From NCBI RefSeq assembly GCF_007115105.1, contig NZ_SULJ01000007.1, positions 1-64,000 of the forward strand: a stretch of DNA of 64,000 nt, read 5' to 3'. This document shows positions 46,028-55,063 of this stretch, piece after piece. Position numbers and translations under genes: made by a program. Each line of letters begins with the position of its first letter. Positions within the stretch are counted from its first letter, which is position 1. The notes under the pieces are model-generated. The model was given only the letters and a program-made list of their open reading frames with translations. It did not search any database and was not told where the DNA came from. Origin of the DNA: Clostridium sp. HBUAS56010 (GTDB taxonomy: Bacteria > Bacillota > Clostridia > Lachnospirales > Lachnospiraceae).

Positions 46028-47359
46028 TTAGTTTTCTTCCAGAACGTCTACAACGCCTTTGTATAAAGTCTTTGCAGCTTCTGCAGAATCAATGTCTCCA
46101 GCGCTTAATTTACCAAATACTTTGTAGTATAATCCGTCTGGGTTTGCCTTTAATTCACTGTTATCAAACTGTGGATCCTGAATAAATTTGCTGAATCCAA
46201 GTAATTTTGCATTGGCTTCTTTGGTCATAGGATCGCCGATGTTTTTCTCCTCCAGAACTTTCAGAGCAGCTTCAGAACAGGGAACCCCACGGGTGGTGGA
46301 TAAGATTTCAATTGCTTCTGGATCATTCAACAGATAGTTTAATAACATGGCAGCTTCTTTTGGATGCTTTGTGTTTGCTTTAATCGCAAAATCCATGGAA
46401 ATCTTCGTTGATCCACCGTTGTAATCGCCTAATTTAATGAAATCACCAATAACAAATTCCTGTCCTGGCTTATTGATACTTCCTTCCAAGGCAGCTTTTA
46501 CTTTGGATACACCGGAATCCCATTCCAGAATTCCTGCATACTTTCCGTCAATCCATTTTGCATTCTTGTCAAGAGAGTCAGCCATATCGCCCTGAATTGT
46601 TGCGATGGTAGGAAGAACATGATTATCTTCTAAGTTCTTGATGAAATCCATACCTTCTTTGATCTCAGCTTCCGTGTAGTTTAACTTTCCATCTTCAATC
46701 CATTCTTTTCCATATTTGGACTGGAGGTAGTATACAAGGAAGATAGAACGGTCATATTCACCCATAGCGAGTGGATAATAATCGTTGTCAAATGCCTTAA
46801 ATGCAGCACCTGCAGCTAAGAGAGAAGCTTCATCTGTTGGAAGTGGAACACCAACTTCATCAAATGTGGACTTGTTCCAGTAGAATAAACGTCCGGTTAA
46901 AGAGATAGGAACTGCCATCAGTTTTCCGTTTACTTCATTTGATTTTAATTTGTCTTCAGGGAACTGGCTTAAATCAAGAACATCTTTATACTGGTAAAGA
47001 TCTAAATAAGATTCTCCGCCTTTGCTGTAATCATGTACCCAGTTGGAACCGATCTGAAGAATATCAGCAGATTCGCCGCTTAAAATACTAAGAGACTGTT
47101 TCTCCTCCCAGCCTGTCCATGCACCATATTCGGTGGAAACTTTGATATTTGGGTTTTTCTCCATAAATTTCTTAATAGCTTCTTCTGTAGCGGTATGTCT
47201 GTCATCACCACCCCACCAGGCGACACGAAGATTTACTTCATCCCCTGAGTCAGAGTTGCTGTTGTCTGCTTTGCCCTTAGAGCCACCGCATGCTGTTAAA
47301 GATAAAGCCATAACAGATGCCAATGCGATTGCTGTAACTTTGGCCAGCTTTTTTTTCAT
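46028..47359 (-). CDS. Sugar ABC transporter substrate-binding lipoprotein (copy 1)
   Basis: 443 residues, family-1 solute-binding protein. The lipobox is LSLTAC, with acylated Cys at about 23. Residues such as VAWWGGDDRHTAT, GAWTGWEEKQSL, ISLTGRLFYWNK and EFVIGDFIKLGDYNGG are nearly the same as in the second copy at 51094; the two agree at well over half of positions by eye. No permease is next to it; the only pair in the window (53229-54985) is the obvious partner. A LacI-type operator lies at its promoter. Confidence 0.95.
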   Translation of the reverse strand: MKKKLAKVTAIALASVMALSLTACGGSKGKADNSNSDSGDEVNLRVAWWGGDDRHTATEEAIKKFMEKNPNIKVSTEYGAWTGWEEKQSLSILSGESADILQIGSNWVHDYSKGGESYLDLYQYKDVLDLSQFPEDKLKSNEVNGKLMAVPISLTGRLFYWNKSTFDEVGVPLPTDEASLLAAGAAFKAFDNDYYPLAMGEYDRSIFLVYYLQSKYGKEWIEDGKLNYTEAEIKEGMDFIKNLEDNHVLPTIATIQGDMADSLDKNAKWIDGKYAGILEWDSGVSKVKAALEGSINKPGQEFVIGDFIKLGDYNGGSTKISMDFAIKANTKHPKEAAMLLNYLLNDPEAIEILSTTRGVPCSEAALKVLEEKNIGDPMTKEANAKLLGFSKFIQDPQFDNSELKANPDGLYYKVFGKLSAGDIDSAEAAKTLYKGVVDVLEEN

Positions 47360-47738
47360 AATTTGTTCCTCACTTTCTTTCTGCCCTATATTCTAGTAGG
47401 TGTTCGCAGCGTTTTGCTGCAGCTGTGCGTAAGTGTAAGCACTTACACACTCCAACTATATTACCATAAGTTAAAAAAGATAAAAGGTGAAAAGTGAATA
47501 AAAAAAGAATAAATTATTAGGAATATTATCCAAATGAAAGCTATATTTCCCTTGAAAATGGAAAGGTTTTTTGCTCAATAATTAATATAGTACAATGAAA
47601 AACAAAAATACTTGTTTGTAGCATACATAATATACAAAAAAAGAGCTTTGATTTGCAAACCTTTGCAGTGAAATACAAACTGAGAGATGACAAATAAAAG
47701 AAACGATGATATGATAAGCCCGAAAGGGGAGGGGAACA
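47360..47738. other. Divergent regulatory region between binding-protein gene and lacI
   Basis: 379 bp. The left part has a LacI-type operator (47433-47448) and a minus-strand -10 box TAATAT (47458-47463, TGG extended). The right part has direct repeats TTTGCAAACC and TTTGCAGTGA (47652-47671) one helical turn apart, a possible operator of the downstream regulator. Confidence 0.6.
47433..47448. promoter_or_regulatory. LacI-type operator 1
   Basis: GTGTAAGCACTTACAC: perfect 7-bp arms around a 2-bp centre, directly downstream of the -10 box (47458-47463, minus strand) of the binding-protein gene. It shares its core with three other sites in this locus. Confidence 0.85.
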
Positions 47739-48746
47739 ATGGCAGTAACAATAAAGGACATTGCCGTTTATGCAGGTGTTTCGTATTCTATGGTTTCCAG
47801 AGCTTTAAATGACAGCGGCTCTGTAGAAGAAACAAAGAAGAAAAAGATTCTGGAGATTGCTCATGCTCTTGGATATGTTCCCAATCAGGCGGCAGTCACA
47901 TTAAAGAAATCCAGATCTCGTAATATTGGTCTTTGCTTTTCTACGATTAACCCGTCTACATCGCCTTTTGTACTTCACAATGTGCTGACTGGTGTATACA
48001 GCGTGATTGGAAGCCGGTACCATGTCATTGTGAAAGCAATGGATATTCATGAACCGGGCACGCTGAACCGGAGCAATTTTGACGGCCTTCTCATTATGTC
48101 CCAGGGAGACTGGGATGGCGAATTTATGGAGGAAGCATGGAAAAAGGGGATTCCGATGGTAGCCGTCTGCCGTAAAAGTTCCTTTGATATTCCGGCAGTC
48201 GTCACGGATGAAAGGGCTGGAATGGACAAGATCATGGATTATCTGTTACAAAATGGTCATCAAAAAATTGGGGTTATTGAGGGAGATCCGGGTCTGGAGG
48301 TCACAAAACTTCGTCATGAAGGCTGGAAGCAGGCAGTAAAAAGAAGGGGATTTGAATGGGAACGGATTCCGGTGGAATATGGAAACTACCGTTATAACAG
48401 CGGAAGAATGGCAGCAGGAAGGCTTCTTGACTGCCATAAAGATCTCACTGCCTTGCTGTGTTTTAATGATGAGATGGCGGTGGGAGCAGTCAATGCGATT
48501 TCAGAGAGGGGATTTCATGTTCCCGATGATATTTCCGTTACAGGGTTTGACAACCTTGATATTTCCAGTTATGCTAATATAAGACTGACAACCGTAGAGC
48601 GCAGTGTCACAAAGCTTGCAGTGGAAGGGACTAAGATGCTTCTTTCCTATATGGAAGAGGGAGTTCGTCCAGATGACATCTGGTTGGAGAACCGTCTGGT
48701 GGTCAGGGATACCGTAAGAAATCAGAGCATGATTCAGGTACTTTAA
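47739..48746 (+). CDS. LacI-family transcriptional regulator 1
   Basis: 335 residues. The N-terminal helix-turn-helix reads TIKDIAVYAGVSYSMVSRAL and NDSGSVEETKKKK, followed by the periplasmic-binding-protein-like sensor (GLCFSTINPSTSPF, ITGFDNLDISSYANIRLTTV-type end). GAGGGGA precedes the ATG. It sits next to the GH105 gene, so it may control that hydrolase, with direct repeats TTTGCA upstream as a candidate site of its own. The inducer is unknown, presumably a pectin oligomer. Confidence 0.92.
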   Translation: MAVTIKDIAVYAGVSYSMVSRALNDSGSVEETKKKKILEIAHALGYVPNQAAVTLKKSRSRNIGLCFSTINPSTSPFVLHNVLTGVYSVIGSRYHVIVKAMDIHEPGTLNRSNFDGLLIMSQGDWDGEFMEEAWKKGIPMVAVCRKSSFDIPAVVTDERAGMDKIMDYLLQNGHQKIGVIEGDPGLEVTKLRHEGWKQAVKRRGFEWERIPVEYGNYRYNSGRMAAGRLLDCHKDLTALLCFNDEMAVGAVNAISERGFHVPDDISVTGFDNLDISSYANIRLTTVERSVTKLAVEGTKMLLSYMEEGVRPDDIWLENRLVVRDTVRNQSMIQVL

Positions 48747-48800
48747 GAAACACCCAAAAAACGTAAGTTCAGACAAGAAAGAAAAGAGAGGAAGACAAGC

Positions 48801-49937
48801 ATGGATGCAATTGAAATGTACATCAATGAGCTACTGGAGAAAAGCACTCCCGACCGTCCGGTCTGGAACATTGAGAAAATCCTTCATGGGGGGGGATCTG
48901 GCTGGAACTACATAGACGGCTGTATGATTAAAGCAGTTTTAGAGATGTATAGCATTACAAAAGACTCAAAATATCTGGATTTTGCGGACTCTTTCATTGA
49001 TTACCGCGTAAGAGAAGACGGAAGTATTGCAGATTATAACGTTGAGGAGAAGAATATTGATCATATCAATGCAGGAAAAACCCTGTTTGAACTCTATGAT
49101 CTTACCGGCAAAGAAAAATATAGAAAAGCCATTGATGTGATTTATAGCCAGATCGGAATGATGCCCCGGACAAAAGCGGGAAGTTTCTGGCATAAGAACA
49201 TATATCCGAACCAGGTGTGGCTTGATGGGCTTTATATGTGCCAGCCTTTTTATATGGAATATGAGACCCGCTTCAATAATAAGAAGAACTGTAAAGACAT
49301 TTACCTGCAGTTTGAAAACGTAGAAAAAGCCATGAAAGATAAGAAAACAGGTCTTTATTATCATGCTTATGATTCTGAACGGGAGATGTTCTGGTGTGAT
49401 AAAGTGACCGGTTTATCCCAGCATTTCTGGCTGCGTGCACTGGGCTGGTATTCCATGGCTCTTCTGGACACTTTGGATAAAGCGGACGCTTCTGATGCAG
49501 AAGAACTGAAAGGGCTGAAAGAAGCATTTGTAAGTTTGATTGATTCCATGTTAAAATACCAGGATGAGAGCGGAATGTGGTATCAGATTGTGAATTATGG
49601 AGGAATTGAACCTAATTATCTGGAGACCAGCGGCAGTGCCATCTTCTCATATGCCATTTTAAAGGGAGTACGTCTGGGCTACCTTCCTAAATCTTATGGG
49701 CAATATGGAAAAAAAGCATTTGAGGGTATCTGCAGTAAATATCTTCACATGGAAAAGGGCAATATGAGCCTTGGCGGAATCTGTCTCGTAGCAGGACTTG
49801 GAGGAAAGGATAAGAGAAACGGCACATTTGATTACTATATGTCAGAACCAATTGTAAAAGATGATGCAAAGGGCGTAGGCCCATTCCTCCTTGCCTATAC
49901 GGAGATGAAGCGTACCGGCTGGGAATTTAATTCTTAA
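48801..49937 (+). CDS. GH105 unsaturated rhamnogalacturonyl hydrolase
   Basis: 378 residues, an (alpha/alpha)6 barrel. The catalytic Asp lies in QVWLDGLYM (Asp142), as in YteR; GSGWNYIDGCM, WLRALGWYSMALLD and LETSGSAIFSYAIL complete the family pattern. It has no signal peptide and acts in the cytoplasm, releasing the unsaturated uronate made by pectate or rhamnogalacturonan lyases. It follows lacI by 54 bp, with AGAGAGGAAG before the ATG, and a terminator follows. Confidence 0.93.
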   Translation: MDAIEMYINELLEKSTPDRPVWNIEKILHGGGSGWNYIDGCMIKAVLEMYSITKDSKYLDFADSFIDYRVREDGSIADYNVEEKNIDHINAGKTLFELYDLTGKEKYRKAIDVIYSQIGMMPRTKAGSFWHKNIYPNQVWLDGLYMCQPFYMEYETRFNNKKNCKDIYLQFENVEKAMKDKKTGLYYHAYDSEREMFWCDKVTGLSQHFWLRALGWYSMALLDTLDKADASDAEELKGLKEAFVSLIDSMLKYQDESGMWYQIVNYGGIEPNYLETSGSAIFSYAILKGVRLGYLPKSYGQYGKKAFEGICSKYLHMEKGNMSLGGICLVAGLGGKDKRNGTFDYYMSEPIVKDDAKGVGPFLLAYTEMKRTGWEFNS

Positions 49938-49943
49938 TAATAC

Positions 49944-49987
49944 AAAAAGAGGATCGGCAGATATTCAGGTGCCAATCCTCTTTTTTC
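49944..49987. terminator. Bidirectional terminator
   Basis: AAAAAGAGGAT...GGCA pairs with TGCC...ATCCTCTTTTTT across a roughly 10-base loop, between convergent GH105 and AraC genes. Confidence 0.85.
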
Positions 49988-49989
49988 GT

Positions 49990-50856
49990 TTAACTGAGAC
50001 TGTTCTGGGCAAACTTTTTGGGAGAAATACCAGTCTTTTTTGTAAATGCCTTAAAAAAATTGCTGTAATCATTAAATCCGCACATGCTGTAGACTTCATT
50101 GACACTGTAGCCTCCTGCAAGGAGTGTCTGCGCAAGTTGAATGCGGCGGTTGGTAATATAGGAATTGATGGTGGTGCCGGTCCCTTTTTTAAACAGCCTG
50201 CATAGATAAGAGGAACTGAGATAAAAATGGGCTGCGATTTCTCCAATGCTTAATGTGGAATCAATGTTATGATGAATATATGTAATAATATCAGCCACTT
50301 TGCTGTTGAAATACTGTCTCTGGTTTTCTGTCTGATCCCCTGAAGCAGCATTAATCGCTATCTTTGTAATAAAAACCATAAATTCTGCAAAGGCGGAACG
50401 TTCTTCGATATCCAGTCCAAACCCTTCCTTCATGGATAATTTGTTAATATAGTAGGTAAACCGTCTCTGCTGTCCCTGAGTCAGGGCGATCCGGTGAGAG
50501 AATTTCTCAGGCCTTTGAGTAAAACAGTAGGTTAAATCCGTGTTCTGGGTAGAGATAGTCTTTAAATAAGCTGGATCAATAAAAATGGCATATCGTTCGT
50601 GAGGAATAGAACTGTCCATCTGAATGATCTGATGCTTCTCCTGATGGTTAATCATGAATAAATCACCCGGTTCTATGCGGTAATTCCTATCATCAATAAA
50701 GAAAGTCCGGCCTCCGCTGATTGAAAAATATAATTCATAACAACGGTGGCTGTGCATGCTTAATACGCCGGATTCTTTGTGGAGATGTGCAATAGAGAAG
50801 TATTTGGCAGCCATGCAGTGGTCAATTCCGTCTGAATATGAGGTAAGTACTTTCAT
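49990..50856 (-). CDS. AraC-family transcriptional regulator
   Basis: 288 residues. The N-terminal cupin (HLHKESGVLSMHSHRCYEL, IEPGDLFMINHQEKH) is a sugar sensor; the C-terminal double helix-turn-helix reads SIGEIAAHFYLSSSYLCRLF and YSVNEVYSMCGFNDYSNFFK. It is divergent from the operon of the second binding protein, ABC permeases and polygalacturonase, and probably activates it. Confidence 0.93.
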   Translation of the reverse strand: MKVLTSYSDGIDHCMAAKYFSIAHLHKESGVLSMHSHRCYELYFSISGGRTFFIDDRNYRIEPGDLFMINHQEKHQIIQMDSSIPHERYAIFIDPAYLKTISTQNTDLTYCFTQRPEKFSHRIALTQGQQRRFTYYINKLSMKEGFGLDIEERSAFAEFMVFITKIAINAASGDQTENQRQYFNSKVADIITYIHHNIDSTLSIGEIAAHFYLSSSYLCRLFKKGTGTTINSYITNRRIQLAQTLLAGGYSVNEVYSMCGFNDYSNFFKAFTKKTGISPKKFAQNSLS

Positions 50857-50956
50857 AAATTATAATCTCCTTGGCAATATTACTAAAATAATAACATAGG
50901 ATGTCAATATTTGCAATGTTTTGTGCTGTATTTGAAATGAATTATCAAAAGTTTGA

Positions 50957-50965
50957 TGTTATAAT
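50957..50965 (+). promoter_or_regulatory. Extended -10 promoter of the pectin transport operon
   Basis: TGTTATAAT at 50957-50965 with transcription expected near 50972. The weak -35 fits a need for an activator (the divergent AraC). The LacI operator 2 begins 15 bp downstream. Confidence 0.7.
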
Positions 50966-50979
50966 ATTAAAAAAGCACA

Positions 50980-50995
50980 GTGTAAGCGCTTACGC
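50980..50995. promoter_or_regulatory. LacI-type operator 2
   Basis: GTGTAAGCGCTTACGC, palindromic core TGTAAGCGCTTACG with one mismatch, just downstream of the promoter. It is identical in all 16 positions to operator 4 upstream of the second lacI gene. Confidence 0.9.
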
Positions 50996-51093
50996 AGAAG
51001 GGTAGATAATTGTCGAAATGTGTAAAATTTCATTGGGCTTTTTAAGAACTCAGACGTCAAATCGTCTGGGGGAAAGAAAAAGGAGAGAAAAAG

Positions 51094-52473
51094 ATGAGAA
51101 AAATCAAACAGTGGACAGCGATGGGGTTAGCGACTGTTATGGCTATGTCTTTATCTGCCTGCGGAACAAGCAAAAGCAGTACGACAGATTCTACCAGTGC
51201 CGCAGATGCAAGCAAGACAGCAGAGACAACTTCAGCAGCAGATTCAGGTACTGCTTCAGGAGAGCCAGTTGAACTCAGGTTTTCATGGTGGGGTGGAGAT
51301 TCCAGACATGCAGCAACAGAGGAGGCGATCAAAGCCTTTGAAGAGAAGTATCCAAACATTAAGGTTACACCCGAATACGGTGCCTGGACTGGCTGGGAAG
51401 AGAAACAGTCTTTGAATATCGTAGGCGGCAATGCAGCAGATGTAATGCAGATCAACTGGAACTGGATCGAGTCATACAGCCAGGGAGGAAAATCATTTGC
51501 CAATCTGGAGGATTATTCCGATGTACTTGATCTGACACAGTTTTCTCCGGAGAGCCTTGACTTATGTAAGGTGGACAAGAAGTTAATGGCTGTTCCGATT
51601 TCTCTGACAGGACGTCTGTTCTACTGGAATAAAACTGTCTTTGACGAAGTAGGAGTTGCAATTCCTACAGATCTTGATTCTTTGTATGCAGCAGGAGCAG
51701 CATTTAAAGCAAAAGATCCTGATATGTATCCATTGGCTCTTGGTCAGTATGACCGTACGATCTTAATGGTATATTATCTGGAATCCAAGTATGGTAAAAA
51801 CTGGGTAGAAGATGGGGCGATCAATTATACCGAAGAAGAAGTAACAGACGGTATGAACTTTATCAACGAGCTTGAAGAAAAACATGTCATTCCGAAACAG
51901 GCAACGATTGACGGTGATATGGCTGATTCTCTTGATAAGAATGCAAAATGGATTGATGGTAAATATGCTGGAATTTTTGAGTGGGATTCTTCCGCTTCTA
52001 AGTTCAAAACAGCACTGGAAGGCAGTGTGAATAAGCCTGGTCAGGAATTTGTCGTTGGTGATTTTGTTAAGATGGGGGATAACAACGGCGGATTTACAAA
52101 GATATCCATGGCATTTGCAGTTGCAGGCAACTCAAAACATCCAAAAGAAGCAGCTATGCTGATTAATTTCCTTTTAAATGAAGAGGAAGGCGTTAAGATC
52201 AGTTCTACAGAGAGAGGAATTCCTTGTTCTAAGGCTGGATTAAAAATTCTTGAAGCTAATAAACTTGGCGATGCCCTGACCATTGAAGCCAATACAAAGG
52301 TTATGGATTACAGCAAGTTTACGCTGGATAGCAAGTTTGAGCACAATGACTTGAAAGCCAATCCAGATGGCGTTTACTACAAAGTATTTGGTAAATTAAG
52401 TTCTGGTGAGCTGGATTCCAAGCAGGCAGCAAGTGAATTGATTAAAGGTGTTACTGATACATTAGAAAACTGA
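51094..52473 (+). CDS. Sugar ABC transporter substrate-binding lipoprotein (copy 2)
   Basis: 459 residues with lipobox MSLSAC (Cys at about 23), a Ser/Ala/Thr-rich linker to about residue 50, then a family-1 binding protein (FSWWGGDSRHAATEE, GAWTGWEEKQSL, ISLTGRLFYWNK, KWIDGKYAGIFEWD). Its partners are the two permeases downstream. Highly similar to copy 1 in the opposite orientation 3.7 kb away. AAGGAGAG precedes the ATG. The pectin context suggests oligogalacturonate as ligand (inference). Confidence 0.96.
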   Translation: MRKIKQWTAMGLATVMAMSLSACGTSKSSTTDSTSAADASKTAETTSAADSGTASGEPVELRFSWWGGDSRHAATEEAIKAFEEKYPNIKVTPEYGAWTGWEEKQSLNIVGGNAADVMQINWNWIESYSQGGKSFANLEDYSDVLDLTQFSPESLDLCKVDKKLMAVPISLTGRLFYWNKTVFDEVGVAIPTDLDSLYAAGAAFKAKDPDMYPLALGQYDRTILMVYYLESKYGKNWVEDGAINYTEEEVTDGMNFINELEEKHVIPKQATIDGDMADSLDKNAKWIDGKYAGIFEWDSSASKFKTALEGSVNKPGQEFVVGDFVKMGDNNGGFTKISMAFAVAGNSKHPKEAAMLINFLLNEEEGVKISSTERGIPCSKAGLKILEANKLGDALTIEANTKVMDYSKFTLDSKFEHNDLKANPDGVYYKVFGKLSSGELDSKQAASELIKGVTDTLEN

Positions 52474-52563
52474 TTTTTTAACAGATAGTTAAGATGCAGT
52501 AATTATTCATACGAGCCGCCATGCAAATATGGCGGCTCCCGTAGAGAAAAGGGCAGACAAGTC

Positions 52564-53223
52564 ATGGAATGTAGAAACGAAACATTAAAACCATACCAGC
52601 TAATGGGAGCAATACAGATGTATGAGGCGAGTGGCATCGAAGCCTGTAAGGAGTTTGTAATGACCCATTTAACCGGGATTGAAGGGACGGCAGCCGGTCT
52701 GCCGATGCAGGATTATCTGGCATATTTTTTCGCTTTAGAGCAAACAGGCAATGAGGAATACAGACAGAAGATTGAGTCAGCAGTTAATTCAAAAGAATGG
52801 ACTGTGGATCTTATGCCATTTGTTACCGCATATGAGACAAAGTATAAGAGAAAAGAACATTATAACCAGATTACTGCTATGTTTCGTAATAAAGAGTCCT
52901 TTACAGGGACGGACCTTATTGCTTTGATTGAAACAATCAATCAGATGTCAGAGGAAATCTATGAATATTATAGGGAATTAAAAGATTTGTTTAAGGTTAT
53001 AGTCAAGGAGAAGATAAAAAACCTCACCGATTCTTCTGAAATTTTGGAGATTGGTTATTCCGTTTTGAAGGCATGTAACATTGATGTTCTTCAAAAGGAG
53101 AAATACAGTAATTTCGGGGAAAGTGCATGGCAGACTATCGCGGGGAACGATAATAAAATGGGCAATGGATTGGAAGATATGATTCGGGCTCAGTATACAA
53201 TACTTAAAAAACAGGAGGTATAA
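52564..53223 (+). CDS. Shortened GH105-like protein lacking the catalytic segment
   Basis: 219 residues, no signal peptide. It has no named family, but it lines up in order with segments of the GH105 enzyme at 48801: YFFALEQTGNEEYRQKIES with TLFELYDLTGKEKYRKAID, PFVTAYETKYKRKEHYNQI with PFYMEYETRFNNKKNCKDI, and SSEILEIGYSVLKACNID with LETSGSAIFSYAILKGVR. The stretch with the catalytic WLDG and its neighbours is missing. It lies between binding protein and permeases, 5 bp before the first permease. It may be a binding or sensor protein derived from a hydrolase. The homology is by eye. Confidence 0.65.
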   Translation: MECRNETLKPYQLMGAIQMYEASGIEACKEFVMTHLTGIEGTAAGLPMQDYLAYFFALEQTGNEEYRQKIESAVNSKEWTVDLMPFVTAYETKYKRKEHYNQITAMFRNKESFTGTDLIALIETINQMSEEIYEYYRELKDLFKVIVKEKIKNLTDSSEILEIGYSVLKACNIDVLQKEKYSNFGESAWQTIAGNDNKMGNGLEDMIRAQYTILKKQEV

Positions 53224-53228
53224 GCAGT

Positions 53229-54128
53229 ATGAAGTCTAAAGGTATTCATAAGTTCCTGGCGGAAAATGCAGGATTCTTTTTCGTATTACCGTGGCTGATT
53301 GGATTTATACTTTTTAAGGTTTATCCGTTCGCTTCTTCACTGTACTACAGCTTTACAAACTATGATCTGTTCAATGGTGTCACAAAGGCAGGTCTAATGA
53401 ACTATGAAAAGATTTTCACAGATTCTGATATCAGAAGAGCGTTTTATGTAACATTTAAATTTGCAGTTTTTGATGTTCCATTAAAACTTATGTTTGCATT
53501 GTTCATTGCATATATTCTGAATTTTAAATTAAAAGGCGTTAATTTTTTCAGAACTGCATATTATATTCCTTCCATTCTGGGTGGTTCTATTGCCATTGCA
53601 ATTTTATGGAGAGCGGTATTTAATACCGATGGTCTGATTAATACGGTAATTAGTTTCTTTGGCGGAGAAAAGATTAACTGGATGGCAACTCCAAACGGAG
53701 CTCTGATGGTTATTGTACTTCTTAGAGTATGGCAGTTTGGTTCTGCCATGGTTATTTTCCTGGCAGCCCTAAAAGGTGTATCAGAAGATCTGTATGAAGC
53801 AGCTTCTATTGACGGAGCTGGTAAATGGACACAGTTCTTTCATATCACAGTACCTTTAATTACACCGGTTATTTTCTATAATCTGATTACTCAGTTATGT
53901 CAGGCATTCCAGGAGTTTAACGGACCTTTCCTTGTAACAAAGGGAGGACCAAACGGAGCAACAACCCTGATTTCTATTTTGATTTATAACAATGCGTTCT
54001 TGCGTCATAAAATGGGTATGGCCAGTGCGCAGGCATGGATTTTGTTCCTTATTGTCATGACCTTTACGGCTGTAGCATTTATAAGCCAGAAAAAATGGGT
54101 TTATTATTCAGATGAGGACGGGAGGTAA
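53229..54128 (+). CDS. Sugar ABC transporter permease 1 (MalF type)
   Basis: 299 residues, six membrane helices. The coupling loop EAASIDGAGKWTQFFHITVPLITPV carries the EAA motif that contacts the ATPase. The N-terminus VLPWLIGFILFKVYPFASSLYYSF is typical of the family. It pairs with the next gene. No ATPase gene is nearby, as is usual in Firmicutes, where one MsmK/UgpC-type ATPase serves several importers. Confidence 0.96.
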   Translation: MKSKGIHKFLAENAGFFFVLPWLIGFILFKVYPFASSLYYSFTNYDLFNGVTKAGLMNYEKIFTDSDIRRAFYVTFKFAVFDVPLKLMFALFIAYILNFKLKGVNFFRTAYYIPSILGGSIAIAILWRAVFNTDGLINTVISFFGGEKINWMATPNGALMVIVLLRVWQFGSAMVIFLAALKGVSEDLYEAASIDGAGKWTQFFHITVPLITPVIFYNLITQLCQAFQEFNGPFLVTKGGPNGATTLISILIYNNAFLRHKMGMASAQAWILFLIVMTFTAVAFISQKKWVYYSDEDGR

Positions 54129-54133
54129 AAGAC

Positions 54134-54985
54134 ATGACGAAAGAAACAAAAAGAAAAATCAGTTCAGTAATCCGCTATACCATGCTTGTCGTAGTGGGAA
54201 TTATTATGATATATCCCCTAATCTGGATGGTTGGTGCTACATTTAAGACAAACTCAGAGATATTTACCAGTGCATGGTTCGTTCCAAAGAACCCGGTTAT
54301 GGAAGGATATGAAACAGCATTCGTTGATTACGGCGGAAAGATCAATCTGATTAAGTCCATGCTGAATACCTACAAAATTGTAGTTCCAAAAGTTATTTTT
54401 ACGGTTATCTCTGCAACCATTACAGCATATGGCTTTGGGCGCTTTGAGTTTAAAGGAAAGAAGATTCTCTTTGCTTTAATGATCTCAACTCTGTTTTTAC
54501 CACAGGTAGTTTTAAATGCACCACAGTACATTATGTTCAACCAGTGGGGCTGGCTCAATTCTTACCTTCCCCTTGTTATTCCAGCATTATTTGCAGGAGA
54601 CACTTATTTCTTATTTATGTTAGTGCAGTTTTTAAGAGGTGTTCCGAGAGAACTGGAAGAGGCTGCCAGAATTGATGGCTGTAACTCCATTAAAACATTG
54701 TGGTATGTCATTGTTCCAATGTTAAAACCTTCCCTGGTTTCTGTTGCACTGTTCCAGTTTATGTGGACCAGCAACGATTTCATGGGTCCCTTAATTTATA
54801 TCTCCGATATGCCCAAATATACAAACTCCATATACTTGCGCATGTCCATGGATGGTGATGTCGGATTCCAGTGGAACAGAGTGTTGGCAATGTCTTTAAT
54901 TTCTATCATTCCATCTTTGATCGTGTTCTTCTGTGCACAGGATGCATTTATTGATGGTATCGCTGCAGGTGGCGTAAAAGGCTAA
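54134..54985 (+). CDS. Sugar ABC transporter permease 2 (MalG type)
   Basis: 283 residues, six membrane helices. EAA loop: LEEAARIDGCNSIKTLWYV. IYPLIWMVGATFKTNSEIF near the N-terminus and the C-terminal DAFIDGIAAGGVKG are typical of this permease class. It starts 5 bp after permease 1, with GGAGG in the end of that gene. It forms a heterodimer with it. Confidence 0.96.
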   Translation: MTKETKRKISSVIRYTMLVVVGIIMIYPLIWMVGATFKTNSEIFTSAWFVPKNPVMEGYETAFVDYGGKINLIKSMLNTYKIVVPKVIFTVISATITAYGFGRFEFKGKKILFALMISTLFLPQVVLNAPQYIMFNQWGWLNSYLPLVIPALFAGDTYFLFMLVQFLRGVPRELEEAARIDGCNSIKTLWYVIVPMLKPSLVSVALFQFMWTSNDFMGPLIYISDMPKYTNSIYLRMSMDGDVGFQWNRVLAMSLISIIPSLIVFFCAQDAFIDGIAAGGVKG

Positions 54986-55063
54986 TTTTATAAAAATGGG
55001 CGTAGTTTTTATTGCTGCGCCCTTTTTGAATATACGAAAAAGAAAATGCGAGGTTAAGTCAGA

